A DNA stretch of 64,000 bases, taken from positions 2,423,384 to 2,487,383 of the forward strand of contig JAQJVL010000047.1 in the NCBI GenBank assembly GCA_035578905.1. Direction: 5' to 3'. The notes below the pieces were generated by a model. That model searched no databases. It worked only from the letters and a program-made list of their open reading frames with translations, and was not told the DNA's origin. A program made the translations under genes and the position numbers. Positions 45,001-60,000 of the stretch are shown here, in pieces (position 1 is the first letter of the stretch; the number at the start of each line of letters is the position of its first letter). This DNA comes from Stictocephala bisonia. Taxonomy: Eukaryota; Arthropoda; Insecta; Hemiptera; Membracidae.

Positions 45001-48000
45001 GTAGTCATATAGCCTACTGAGTATTGGTCAGCTTTTTATGGGCTGTTGGTAAAAGATGCATATGTGTATCTCTGATACATATCATGGGGTCTAAGTTTTA
45101 ATTAATGACAGTTTCGGACAATTAAGGAATAGCCGGCCTTAGTTTGTAACAATGACTGTATTTGCTCATGTACACTCATCATTCATTCAAAATCCATATT
45201 TGCTCTTATCTTGACGATCAGCGTCCTAATAATAAATAAATTGAAAAAATAGTTTTTATTTTTTATTTTTACCATGTCTATATTACATTTTCAAGTGGAT
45301 GAAGTGAAAAAGTAGTAATAGGACAAGCCTGTCTTCTTCCTTTTAGAATACGGTAGACCTAGTTTTATTTCAAATGGTTCAAATATATTCATCATAAAAT
45401 TTTACTTTTAATTCAATATCAGTGGTTTTCTTAATAAGAGCTAGATTTTTAGGTCCAAGCCTTGTTCTTTTGAAATCTCAAATAGGACTTGTTTGACTTG
45501 CAGAATATGTTCTGGACAAGATCTGTATGTTCTAAAACTGGCTTGGATTCTCTAATTTTGTAGTCTATAACTGTTGCTGAGTACGATCAATACAACATTG
45601 TGAAAAAATTTTTAATTTTACTTTAAAGTTCCTAGAGAGATTTCTGTATGATCATTAACATGGATTTGCCTTTTCTATGAAATTCTAAAAAAACTCATAG
45701 AAACTGTGATCAGGTCAGTTGATTTATAATGCTCTGCTGGAATACCATCTTCACCTGATGCTTTGTTTAAAGTCATGTAACATTTCTAGCTATTTCAATC
45801 TTCGTTTTAGGAGTGTGGCTTGATATGGTCAGTTTAATAATTTGTAAAAGTATTTTGCAAGTTTTCTATTGTTTTTATATTGTTAACATCCATTTTTTTA
45901 TGTGTATATTACATTTAAAACTTCTGTTATATGAAGATGACAAAAAACTAATTTTTTAGTGCAGTTGCAAAATTCTTGTTACCATACCCAAAAATTCAAT
46001 TATACAAACAATAAAACATGATCAAAATTAGACGCTACCTAAAATAAACATTTATTAACTATTGCATTACGATAAATTAGTATTATTTATAACAGTGAAT
46101 TATTAAGAATGAATATTTTTGCTAAGTAATTTGTTGCTTTACAGGCTCCTCTTTGTGAACATGCATTTTGCCGCAGTTGTATTCATGAATGGATCTCACG
46201 TCAGCCAACGTGCCCAGTTGATCGACAAGCTATTACATCAGCTCAACTAAGACCAGTTCCTCGAATACTCCGTAATTTACTCTCCCGGTAATATTAACAG
46301 GATTAATGCCTTACTTAAATTTTTGTAGATAAGATAAAGAGGTGGTCCATCATTCCATGAAGGAAGTCTACTTGATGTTGTATTTTGTGAAACATTCACT
46401 TAACTTGCCACATTTGGACTGAGTAAAGGGTGTAAACATATTTAGGCTTTGTATGGTTTCCTAAAACTTAAATAAGTTATTTTTAAATAAGTAAAAAAAT
46501 AGAAATCAGATTTATTTGCCTATCTGCCTTTATTTTAGATATACATGAGAAATTAAAATAATGATTTGCAAAACGAAAATTTTCTTCAAGGAATGATAAA
46601 AATGCTTGTTAATCTTTTATATATTTTATCAAAAATGTCAAAATTGTACATATAAAATATTTTACTGAAAATATGGCAAACTGTAAACAAGTTAGCATAC
46701 AAACTTCAGAACCTATGCTAACTTCAGAACCTTTAATTTTTCCGATAATGATAATTGCAAGTTTTTAAGAATGCTGAGTTAAGTTTATTATGTACAATAA
46801 TACAATACAATATATCGGTGTTCGCGCTAAATTGTTGTTTTTTTTGTTTTTGTTTTTTTTTTGTAAGCTGTTGTTATAATGTTAAATATTGAACAGATTC
46901 AAATATACGAGGTGTTGCTAAATAAACCGGCCTGAGGCTGAAAATTAATTTTACTTACAAATATTTACACTTTGATGTTACCTCCTTCAATGTACTCGGA
47001 CCCTCCTCCTTCTCTCCATACGAGTTTTCCACTGGGTGTAGCATTGCTGGAGATCATTTTCTGGAAACTCCTTCATGACTTCCGTCGCTTTATCTTTGAC
47101 TGCTTCAACAATCTCAAATCTCGTTCCTTTTAATGCTGACTTTACGAAACAAAAAAAGTCACAGTCAGGTGAGTATGGTGGATGATCTAACACAGGAATG
47201 TTGTGGTTTGCCGAAAACATCTTCACTGACAAAGCGTTGTGAGCCGGGGCATCGTCCTGGAGGAGGATCCCAACTTGTTTTTCCACAAATCTGACTGCTT
47301 ACTTTGGGTAGTCAGGATGCTAATGTCGAACAAGGTTACCGATCTTTTTCAATGTTAACATCGGTGTTTGATGGCGATGGTCTGCCAGTGCGTGCATTGT
47401 CACTTGTGTTTTAACTGCCATCTTTAAATCGTTTGAACCACCCAAACATTGTGTTCGTGATAAACAATCATCACCATACATTTGTTGAAACATTAAAAAT
47501 GTTTCACTTGCAGATTTTCCAAGTTTGTAAAGAAATTTAATGTTTACACATTGTTCTCTCTGGACACTCAATATTTTTTCAACGCAGAGACAAAAAGCTC
47601 TATGCTCATAACTGATGCTACAGGCGGAATGAGTGCGGGAGAGAGACGAAACTCAAGCAGTGGTTGGAGGGGGCTATGACAATCCATCCGTTCTGTGGCT
47701 ATGGCAATACTAATCCGGTTTCTTTCCAGCCACACCTCGTATATGCAGATTACCATAATATTAATTCTTTGGTGGCGTAGCCCAGCTTAACTACCTTAAG
47801 GTTTTCAATTTGATAATATGGATTGACCAATTCAAAATAGGGTTCCAATCAGTCACACAACATTTTTCAAAGGATCAGTAATTAACCAACTACCATTCAT
47901 TTGTCATTGGGAAAAATTGTGTATTCTGTTCTATTGAAATTGATGTTTAAAAAAAAAATTAAGTTTTTTAGACTATTAGTTTTAGGATTATTTGTATTTT

Positions 48001-51000
48001 TTTACAATATTTAAATAATAATAATAATAAGGCAACATTCAAATAATATTGTCAGTAAGTTAATTTGGTTACTAGTCATTGTGTCAAGTATCAAAGTAAT
48101 TGGTAGGCCAATGGGTTAAATGAAACAAACCGATAGCCTTTAGTTCTAAAAACCCTCAAAATTTGTTAATACTGCACTATAAAAATAATTTTCCCATTAA
48201 TTTAAATTAAAATCATTGTCTCATATTGATCCAGTTTTGACTTAAAGAGCTGTTAAAAATAGTTAATTCATTGAAAAAACACTACATCCCCTGGTGTTGA
48301 TGGCATTGGTTAAATTAAAAAGGCTGCAACTAAAAGAGTTTATATATTTTATGTTACCTGACCAATTTTAGCTTCCAAAATCGAGTATTTCAATTCAAAC
48401 TGAATGAAGCCGTTGTTATTCATATTTATATCAATGGCTCAGAAAATTAATTCAATAAATGTAGACAAATAATCATGCTATCTTGTTTTACCAAGGGATT
48501 TGAAAAAACATTAAAAATTGAATAAATAATTCCTTTTAGAAGACTGGTAAACGGAAAATGTTGTGATAAATTTCATAAAACTAATATTGCTATTATAAAT
48601 ATTATACTATAATGGATTGAATGGAGGTTCAAGTGGAGTTTTCCTAAATATCAAGAAGGCCTTCGATAAAGTAAATCATAATATTCTTCTTGATAAGCTT
48701 TATGACAGTGGAGTAAGTGAAGTAGTGGATAAGTGATTCACAAGTAGAGAGAACACCCCTGCAGGCTTCGTTTGCTAACCTCCCCCACTCAACTTGCTCA
48801 ATTGATTTTGGCCTTCAGCTTCCATAAGACTGATTAGTAGTAGGTACCACTTGCTGCACTCATGGCATCACTCCTCTGCCTCCTAACTAGTTCTGTGACT
48901 TTTGACCATAAAATATTTGTAGGAAACTGTATCATATTAAAATATAGTATCTAATTCTGATGAAGAAGTTTCTTTGGCACTGGAATACTACAAGTTCATT
49001 TGAGGTTCTTCACTCCAATACTCTTTGATACTTTTCTTAAGGCTTGGTTCATGAGTGTTGTTTTGTAGGTTGTGCATTAGCTGTGACAACGCTCAGTACG
49101 GGTGCACATCTGTCCTGAAGCTAGATTCTTTAACCGCCCATTTAGAAGAGTGTGAACACAACCCCAAGCGACCGGTGCCGTGTGAGCAAGGTTGTGGTCT
49201 TGTCATACCCATGGATGAACTTAAGGTAATTAATTGTAGTTGTAATTTTTTTATTTTGAAATGACTGATGGTAAATTAGTGAATTAACTTGGAGAGTGAA
49301 TTACCTTACCCAGTACTAAAGAAATACAGTAAGACCTTCATAATCTGGCATGCTCGGGGATTTGGTCATGACGAATTAGGAAATCTGTCGGATTATCAAG
49401 GATTTTCACAAGTTTAGTTAATTTGAGGAAATAATGATACTATGGGCTGTTAAGATGAAGTCAATAAGGTTTTACTTAAAAAAAAAAAACTAAAATTTAA
49501 ACCAGTTTAACAGGTTAAGAAAACTTATCAAGTCTTTAGAACTGTAGCCTATCTTTTTATACGGTAAAACGCAGTTGAACTGTTAAAAACATACAGAAAT
49601 ACCATTCACTTCAGTTACATGGGAAAGAAGTGTCTCGTCTGACATCTAGGGGAGCTAGCAAGCACAAAGAGCTAAGGCGGCGACATGCCGATTGGTTCCA
49701 ACTTCTCCCGAGTGCTCAAGACGTTGCTGTCACGCCCACACACCATGCGAATCTTTTAGTCAATCTGACTCAATACGAGCGTGCCTAACTGTGCCGACAG
49801 CTTTATCTCTGCTAATTCAGAAGGCACACGTCCTTGGCACGGCTACAGATGATTACAAAAACCCCATCTGACTTGTTGTGCCGGACTATTGAGTACTGGG
49901 TTAACACAGACTTAATGTACTATGTTTCGTAGGCGTCTCATACATGTATGTATAGAAAGGGATTAAATGTCTCAAAACATTTTAGGAATCCTCAAGTCTG
50001 TTTAGGAAGAAAATGTGCTATAGCATTAGACATTTCTATAGTTCTATGATACATGTAGTTAAATTAATTATTTTCAGGCAATATTGCTTATTTTCTGTGT
50101 TACAATACATTTTAGCCTCAAACTAAGTAAAATAGTTTCTTCTACACCAATACCAATAATATGATAGATAAGAAACTTTGCTATTTCTCTTTACTGTGGT
50201 ATATTTTATGCCATGAAATAAATATGTTAAGAAGGCTCTAGACCAGTCAATATTTATATAGGTATGTTAGAAATATTGGAAAGTCCATAGGAAAAGTGAT
50301 AATAATTAAAATAAACTAGTGATCTCTGAATTATTACTCTGAATAATTCTTTACTAACTTGTCTTCAACTTTTAAGTTTGTAGTAGAGCTGTGCCATAAG
50401 TTGATATTATAACAATTATTTGTCAAATATGTGCCTACTGAAATATTAACGTAACAATTAGGTTGGTACCACTATCTTATCTATAAAGAACTTTTGTTTT
50501 AAATTGATGCTTTGACTGCCAATATCAGCTTTGAGCAAAAATAAACACATTTTGTGTTTTCTAAAATTTAATTTGAGGAATATAGCCAGTTTTTTAAGAA
50601 CTTCAAGGAGATTTAGATTAATGAAAATCAAAGTATTTTTTGGTTTAAATCGTTTAAAGGTCAAATAATCCTTTTTTTTTAAGTTACGCTAGTATTTCCA
50701 TCAACTGAAGAATAATTCAGTCATAAAAAATGTAGTAAGTCTTTAACCTTCAAGTTCCAAAATAACCATATTAAATGTACTGTGATGAGAAATGTAATGA
50801 TTTTTTTTAATTCTTGTATAGTCACAAGGTTTCATTACATTAGTTATTAGTATTAGGGTGATACATTAAAGTTCAAGTTAATTGGGCCTGAAGCTACCTT
50901 GAACAATTAATGATAATTGTTGAATACACTTGGTGAAGGGAACAACTGGACTGATTTATTTCATGTTGATGTTTGTTTTATGGCCAGACAATGTATCCTA

Positions 51001-54000
51001 CATAGTGCAGTGACTAAGTTTGAAGACATTATCTCATTCTTTACTATTGAATTGTTAGAAACACTTGCAATTGTTTCTTTAAAAAGTGTAAACCTTACAT
51101 GTATACAGACACAAGTCTTTTATAGCACAATAAGTTGAAGACATATCTTATACAGTTGTTGTTGTTTTTTCAGGCTCAATTTGTACAAAACCTCATAGAA
51201 CCAAATACAATACTGCCTTTGACTAGACAGTAAAATTTGGTTGATTTTATTTGAATAAAATATGTATTTCATAACATTTTGTCTATATAAATATATAGAA
51301 CATTCCTTTGTATTTGTCTTTATCTGCCAATAAATACAGTTAATTAAAATAAAACCCATAAGATGAAGATGTAATAGCTCCTTTCTTAACTGTTTTATTT
51401 GTTTATTATAGTGATAATGTACTGACATGAATGTGTCAATGTAATTATTTTTATAAAATATAAATAGAATGTGGCAAATAATATTTTTATGTCCCAGGAT
51501 CATAACTGTGTAAAAGAGTTGCGCTCATTAATTCATTCTCAACAACAAAAAATGGCTGACTTTCAAAAAGAGATTGCCGACCACAAGTTTCAACTAAATC
51601 AGCAAAAACGAGAGATCCATCTGCTTAAGGTATGTGTGAAATTAGACTCTAACAATCATATTACAGCTTAGTGTCTGTATTGTGTGTTGTGTTTTGTTGA
51701 AATCTAAAAACAAAGCCTACTATTCTCTACTCTACTATTTTTCATATTACAATAGTTATTTTGTTCAGATATGAAAAATGAAGAAAATGACTCTCAACTA
51801 AACTGTATTTGAGTCAAAGACACTCACTTTAAAATTATGATATCTTACAGTGAGTAAATTAATAATTTGTTACTAAAAAATTTCACAAGATTAATTTGAT
51901 TCATTAAATAAATTTCAGTTCGTAATATATCCATCAGGGTGCATGGGTTAGAGATGACACTAAAATAGATACTAGGATCATAGGGACAGAGTTTCAGTTG
52001 TGTTCAGTTCGACCGTGGATATTATGGTCACTTGTCTATTAAGGGTAGCTGTTGCCAGATATCAATATGTTGTATTAAAGGCACTTTTATTTATTTATTT
52101 TTTTAAATTTATACCATATATTTACTGGTTATACCATATTCTATTGTTAACCCTTTGCCATCATCCAAGTACCAACTCTGTTGCTCTCTGATTTATTTTG
52201 CAGCCACAACATGCATTGTATCAAATCAAACCCTATAACTTTAGTTTTGTTCCAGTTGTAAGCATAAATTTCGTTTATCTTTCAGTAAAAGAAATTTTAA
52301 GTCTGATATGATCCGCAAACAAAATTATTTTTGAATTGCTGTTTTTATCATACAAACTTCATATTAAAAAGTTTAAAAGGAAAATAGTGATTTTGTCAGA
52401 GTGTGACCTACAGCCACAGAGAGAATAATAATCGTCTGAGACTATTAAACTTATACATAAACTAGTTTATTATGGTTGTCCGTCATTTATAAGTTAATGT
52501 CAAATGCCATACAATTTTATTTTATTCTCAATTCAGTTGTGGGTCTAAGTTTTTCTAAACGTGATAATTTGAAAAGGTAATATATAAGTACCAACATTGT
52601 TTTATTTATCTTACATTAATCCTAATTACACATCCAAATCCAAAATTGGAATATAACAAACTTTTTCGCTTTTTCACACACAGTGTTCACACATATTGAA
52701 CCCTAAAATACTTAATATAACTTGTAACTATCCTAAAACAATTCTAGATTATAATAATACGTAAAGTACTTTAAACTATCACGATAAACAATAATACTAG
52801 ATTAACAGTGCATAACAGTAGGCAGAATTGGTACTGGCTAAGCAAAGTAGCAATCAGTAGTGAAATAGATAGTTAAAATAATATTATTTGTTCTGCTAGT
52901 TGATAAAACTGCTTTATCGACATAATACTGATTGTTGACAACAAATTGCATTGTATTGGGTGAGAGCGCTTGGAATCCGACTTATCGACATTATTATGAC
53001 GCAATCCAAAAGCCATACTAGGTACGTCCTCCGATCGGTAGAGAAATTTAAATTTTGCTAGTCGTACTTAGTACAGCTTTCGATCGGAAATGGTTGAAGA
53101 ATTCTGTTTCAGTAAATTAAAATAAATATGTTCACTATGATTATGTTATCTGTTTTAGTTTTGCTCTTATAATTTAAAATTGAAAGAAAATACAATGTAA
53201 ATCTACTATAAAAGGCTGTAACAAACATTTACTTTGATATTTTTGTAAATGTTCAACTCTCTTGAAAGTTGTAGTTGCACTTCCTAAAAATGCTTTATTA
53301 GATCAATTTTGATGGCTTTGATATTTTAACTTTCAATTATTTTTATCATTTATTTAGTAACTTACATTTGTTTTCTTTGATTAGATCTAGATATTGTACC
53401 GGGTCTTTTGACCGGTACATTTTGGTTTCTTTACGTTTTGGTTTGCCAGGCTGCCTGAGTTCGCTCCTGCGCTGACGACTTGTTACGTTCATGGTCATTG
53501 GCTCAAGCCTTGGTCTGTTCTGTGGTTCCAGCCTTCAGTTCGACGGATCACTTGGGTTTTGTAGTTAGTTGGCAGTTCCCGTCTACATGTTAACATGGTT
53601 ATGAGCAGCTAAAGAAACAATTTAACTTCAGAGTCCTCGAGTAGGGTTTATTCTCTCAGCCTGCCGCCCGGCCGATCTTCTGCCATTTCTACTGAGCTGG
53701 CCTGGCCTGGGGACCATGTAATAGAGCCTATTGTGCGCCTCTGCTGCCCTCTTTATAACTTAGGGAGCCTTTCTGCTGTCGTCAGATCAGTCCTTTCCAA
53801 GATTTTGTATAGCGGCTGATCTGGGGGTGGTACATTGAATATTTTTCTGTTGGGCAGAACTTTTTAATAATAGGCCTAGGCCAAAGAAGAAAAAAGTACC
53901 AAGAATTTACATAAACTTATTTTACACAGCCCAAACATTAATAGGATTAATTAACATTAATAGGACATTTTTTTAAACCAATTATTTATTTTTAAATTTA

Positions 54001-57000
54001 AGTGTTATATTTGTTTGAGAATTTTATAATTACCGTTAAATAATATTTAATTTGTTATTCTGTTAATTCTAAATATTTATGTACGTCTTTAAAATTCGAT
54101 ATTCCTACTCTTTTTAAATTATATAATATGCTTTTTGTTACTGTTAATTTTTTTTTAATGATTTATCTCTGTTATGTTAGGCCTAGTTATTAAGTTGGTA
54201 TTTATTTTGTGTAGCGTAATGTTAGTCTGGTTTTTTGTTAAAACGGTACCGTGCTATATTTTCTTTTTAATTTCTTAATTTTTAAATTTTTTACCAAAAG
54301 GGGCTTATTTAATAATGTTTTTTCTTTTTATCAATTTGGTGCTGCCCAGGGATTCCGGCTGAGACTCTCTGGCCTCTGTGGAATCATGGATGTGGGCTAA
54401 TTTGCCGGTTGATTGGTTTTGTTTGAATTTCTAAATTTTAACTGTAAATTCTTTAAAATGTTGTCTTTCTAGTAATTCTGCAGATAGGCACATCTGTAAT
54501 ATTATTTATGGTTTGTGTAGCTTTCGCCAATTTTGTGTATAATTTGTAATTCATTCTATACTTTGTGTTTCATATTGTATTTCTTGTGTATAATTTTTTA
54601 TATTGTAACCTTCTGCCAAAATTATTGAATTCTTCGGTTATAAATAGGTTTTTTTAGGGCAGCAGCCGAGTTGTGATTTAACCCTCCTACTGATAATAGT
54701 TCTTTTTGTCATTTTAAACAAGATATTTCATATTTATTTTAAAAAAGGTTATTTCAGATCTTAGTTTGGAGAAATTTTATGATCACTTGGAAGGGTCTAC
54801 GGTTTTATGTTTTTCAATTTTAGTACAACTTATTATTTTGTTTGACCAATTCTTAATATTTTATAAATTAAAAAGATATATTAAAATTGTTGGTCTGTTA
54901 AGGATTTTATGCGAGCCATGAGGGTATCAAATCCCACAATGCGTGCCCTAGCTGAAGAAATGGAGCGGGATGAGGTGGTGCGGTGGTCAAATTCTCTCAC
55001 TCGTGCCCGAGTCACTCGTTGGGGAGGCATGATATCTACTCCAGACGACATGTTACAGGTATATCAGTAATATTCATATATTTAGGTGATTATTAGAAAC
55101 ATGTGTTGTTTGTAAATAAAAAAAATGGTTTCTTGTCTACCCATGAACATATCAGCATAAGACAGTGCTATTTTAAATTCCGTGGCAGCATCTTCCATTT
55201 GAAGATACTGTAGTCAACATGCTTGGATGTATCGCGGAATTATTGGTTATAACGCGTAATTCATAATGTCACCACTTTGCCATATCCTCACATTGCCTTG
55301 ATTTGGTGGTTCATGGAACAGGATTTGATCAGAGTATTGTAAATAAAAATAATTCTTAATTAAAAGAATGTATATATGTGATACCGAAAGTCCTTTATAA
55401 TATTGCTTGGGAAAGGATAAATGATTCATTGGTCTGTTGGTTTGCAGACACAACAATCTGCAATATTTTTCAGTACGGGTTGATTTATTAAAAACTAGTT
55501 TGGAAGTAATTAAGCCAGACATATTTGCAATTTCTGAAAATAAAATAATGGAAAAAGAAATTAAATTTTATAAAACTTCAAGAAATGTTCCTTTTTTACC
55601 AGACATCACTTCCAAGAAGGTGGTGTCTTAATTTTGGTTAAAGATAATATTAAAAAATATGAATGCTGGCAGTTTAAGATCTTTTGACTGAAAAAGAATT
55701 TGAGTGCTTTGTTTGTCATGGTAGGCCTATATATATATATATTCCCTAAACATTGCATAATGAAATTGTTTTTAGATAATTTTGATTTGTTATGTAGTAA
55801 CTGAAGTAACAAATTCTAAAGTATTGTATTGCAGGTGATTTTATTATAAATCTGCTGAATAGGGATAAAACTTTTAAAGCTTTTGTCAATATACTTAATT
55901 CTTGTAATATTTCCAGATAAAGTAGATTTCTGTACCAGATTTACTCCATAGTCTGTATTAGATAGTTTTATTAGCAATATAAAATGTAACATTTAAAAAA
56001 TATTTTGGGTATTATAGCATTTATGTCGGATCATGATGGGCAATTTTTTTTAAATTAATGGTATACAAAAAGTGTTTAACTATATTCAGTTGAAGTAATG
56101 TAGATTTGTTTTTATATGCAATATAGTCAAAAAGTTCCTAGAAATGGTTAAAATACAGGGTGGGGCAGAGGAACTTGAATATTTAGTTACTCAAGAAAAA
56201 CAAAATTTGAATATACAGCCTCAGTAGATTTTGAAAGTTATTTTGAGCTCTGCAGCATATCCACAGGTATGTAACAACGGGGTGTTGATGAAGTTGTCTG
56301 GGTTTATGTGGGCTCCAATAACGCATGTTCTGCTTATTTAAAAATCCTGAAGGATGGAAGTGAGCCTCATCTGTGAAGAAACTATGGCGTCCTGTAGAAT
56401 GTTGAGTAGCGCCTCACATGCATTTTCTCGGACAGCAAAATCACGAGGGATGAGATCCTGTACCACTGCCAATTTGTAGGAATGAAATTTCAGTTCCTCA
56501 TGAAAGATTCGTCTGGTTGAACGAGCAGACATTCCAAGAGAACTTGCTTGTTTACGGGCAGAGTGCTTAGAGATTGCAAAAGAATCAAGAATAATTTATT
56601 TCCTCAAATGTAGGTATAATCAATACATCTCATATACAATAATTCCATTCTATACTATAAATCAACCCACATAAAGGGAAACAATAGGGCCTCAATGGGA
56701 AGCCTGTTTTGAGGTTCCTTCATATTGAATAACATAACCTGCTGTCATCAGAATTTAATAATGTTTTTCTATGGAAATATACTTTTTTAAATATAATCAG
56801 TGCAGTCTTAAATAACAGTTTGTCTTTATAAAACTCAAAAAAGCTAGACACAAAATAGTTATATGGTACATAAAAAACAAATTATACAACAGTTACAATA
56901 ACAAAATACAATAATCATATAAATAAATAATTCTTTTTACCCATGAAGTTATGTTCAATTCAGCAACTCTTCTATGTTGACTATGGTGAACAGCCATTTT

Positions 57001-60000
57001 AAAATGCCCTTCTTAAATTTATTAACACTGCTTACATTTTTTAAATCATGTGGTAGAGAGTTATACATTTTTGGCACAATAAACTTATAATTTTTTTAAT
57101 AAAAGGATATGAATGGTCTAGGGACACAAATATTTTCCTTACTTCTTAATTTATTTCTAAACATATTCATTACCTGGGAAGTTACCACACTGTTTGTAGA
57201 ATGCTGCCAAAACTTTAAAAACAAAAAGATGTCTCAATGGTAGAATTCTCAAACTAAGGTATAATGGCCATGAATGGTCAGAGACTTTTTTCCTGGTCAT
57301 AACTCTAATTAGATATTTTTGCTGTATTATCAGTGGCATAAGGTTGCTGATGTAAGTTCCACCCCAGCATACCAATGCATACTCTAATCTACTTTGCGCC
57401 AACGAGAAGTAAACAGATCTTAAAATATCTGGAGGACAAATATCCCTCAAAATATGCATAGTTCTTATAACATTATTAAGTTTATTCTTTAAATTTTTAA
57501 TTTGGATACTCCAATTTAATTTTCTGTCTATATATAATCCCAAATATTTAATGAACTCACATGAAACAATGTTTACACAGTTTTTATTACATTTAGTTGA
57601 CCTACACAAACAATCAATACAAGGGTAAGTTATACTACAAAAATCAGAATTTACCCCTACTAAAGAGAAATTTAGATACACCGTTTTCTCAGGGCTTAGC
57701 CACAATTTGTTTTCAGTAAACCACCATTTTAGAGATGCTAAATCATAGTTCATATCCAACTGAATTTGATTCAAATTTCCGGCAACATAAGTAAGAGCTG
57801 TATCATCAGCAAATGAAGTAACCTGTCCTCTAAAATTCCCATCACACATATCTTTAATAAATATTAAAAACAAAATTGGACCTAAAACAGAACCCTGTGG
57901 CACCCCATTTTTTAGCACACTAATATTACTAATGAAAATTTGAATTTTTACACATTGCATTCTGTTATGGAGATAACTTTTAAACCAATTATGTATTTTA
58001 CCCCGAAAACCATACTTATATAATTTATCTAATAGTACATCATGATTCACACAATCAAACACTTTCTTTATGTCCAAAAATAAACAACTAACTTTTTTAC
58101 CTAGATTGATGTTATTAGTAACATTATTCATAAAGTGCAACAATGCAGTCTCAGTGCTTATACCTGATTGGAAACCAAATTGATTTTTGCTGAAGAAACT
58201 TATTTTTCCAGAAACATTAACACTCTTTTTTAATAGCTTTCTCAAAAATTTTTGAAAAGGTGTTTAACAACGAAATTGGACGATAATTATTGTAGTCTTG
58301 CTTTGACCCTTTTTTAAAGATAGGGATCACTATAGCCGTTTTTAATGCATCAGGAAAAACTCCTTTAGACAGACTTAAGTTTATAATAAATGCAAGAACT
58401 TTTTTTATGCTTGAGCAAATGTTTTTAACAACCATAGAACTTATACCATCAACCCCTGTAGACTTACTGTTTTTTAGATTGTTAATTAGACTAACTACTT
58501 CCTCTTCGGAAACATAATCAACAAATATAGACGGCCCTTGTAAATTGCTATTAAACATTTTTTTGCTTCCAGGTTATAAAAGCTGTCAGGTTTTTTTTCG
58601 TGTTGATTTAACTTATCAACAACCGAAATGAAATAGTTATTAAATACATTTGCAATCTGGAGCTTATCTCTAATGATAACATTATTCACACTCAAATACA
58701 CATTTGTATCATTTTTGTTACTATGTATACCTGTAACATTATTTATTATTGACCAAGTTTTCTTAGCGTCTCCTGCACAGTCCTTAAACAACTTCCTATA
58801 ATAATCATGTTTCAGTTCTCTTATCTCAGAATTTAACTTGTTCCTATATTTTTTTACATAGTAGTTACAAAGCTTAACATTTTGAGGGTGTAGTTTGCAT
58901 TTTTTATACAGCTGATTTCTTTTATTTATTCGATTACATATTGACTCAGTAATCCAGCATTTTAGCTTTTTAACTTTAATTTCCCTGTTATGTACAGTTT
59001 TACTTTTTTCAATAAGCCCACACAAAGTAGATATAAATAGATCATATGCACCATTGGTGTGGTGGGTGTCACATGAACAAAATAATGTTGACCAATCCTG
59101 TCTTTCAAGTAAATAGTTTAATTTATTATAATCAATAAATGAGTAAAGCCATTTAGGAGAAATCTGCTCATTCATTTGTGCCTGAAACCAGACCACAGAC
59201 ATACAGAAATAATGATCTGTTATCTGAGAATCAATAACTACTGATCCAAACATATCAAGACTGACATCTTTTGTCCTAATGAACATGTGGTCTAAATATG
59301 AAACACTTGTATCTGTGATTCTAGTTGGTTCATTTATTAAAGGGCTAAAACCATTACTTGCTAGGCACAACTTATACTTATCAGTTATAGTATCATTATC
59401 CAAAAGATTAATAATCATTTCACCAGCAACTATACAATTTCTTACACTTTTAAAAGTTTGATTATTTTCCAAGTAAAATTGAAATTCATCTATAAAATCC
59501 AATTTTTTAAACTTGTGATACCTGTACAGTGCAGGAATATTAAATTTACAATTTATTGCTTCAAAATCAATTCGAATGACATCAGCAGTATTAAAGTTTT
59601 CAATAAAAATATCCATTATTGTTATTATTTTTAAATGACAATAAACAGGTACTCCTTTTCCCCTACGACCATCATTACAATTTGTTACTAATTTGTAACC
59701 ATTTATCTTATAAAAACTAGCTTCATTGCTAGTTATCCATATTTCTGTTAGAACAATTAACTCTCCGTTTGATGACTATCGCATGGTGCGATATATTGGG
59801 TCAATTATAAATGATGATATCGCACTGTGCGATATATTCGATTTTCGTAATTTACGAAAAAATGGCGCTAGCGATAATCTCGTATTTGATATTGTACTAA
59901 AGAGGAAATAATAGGGTTTCCATGGATATATTGGATTTCAACTTTTTTGACGTTTTTGAGAATATTGGGAATATAGTTTGACAGCTGATTGGCGCCAGCG

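Noticed and set aside
51120..51503. 127-codon minus-strand frame rich in Ile, Tyr and Lys
   Set aside because: Lies in an AT-rich elgi intron and overlaps the exon D acceptor region; no family resemblance.
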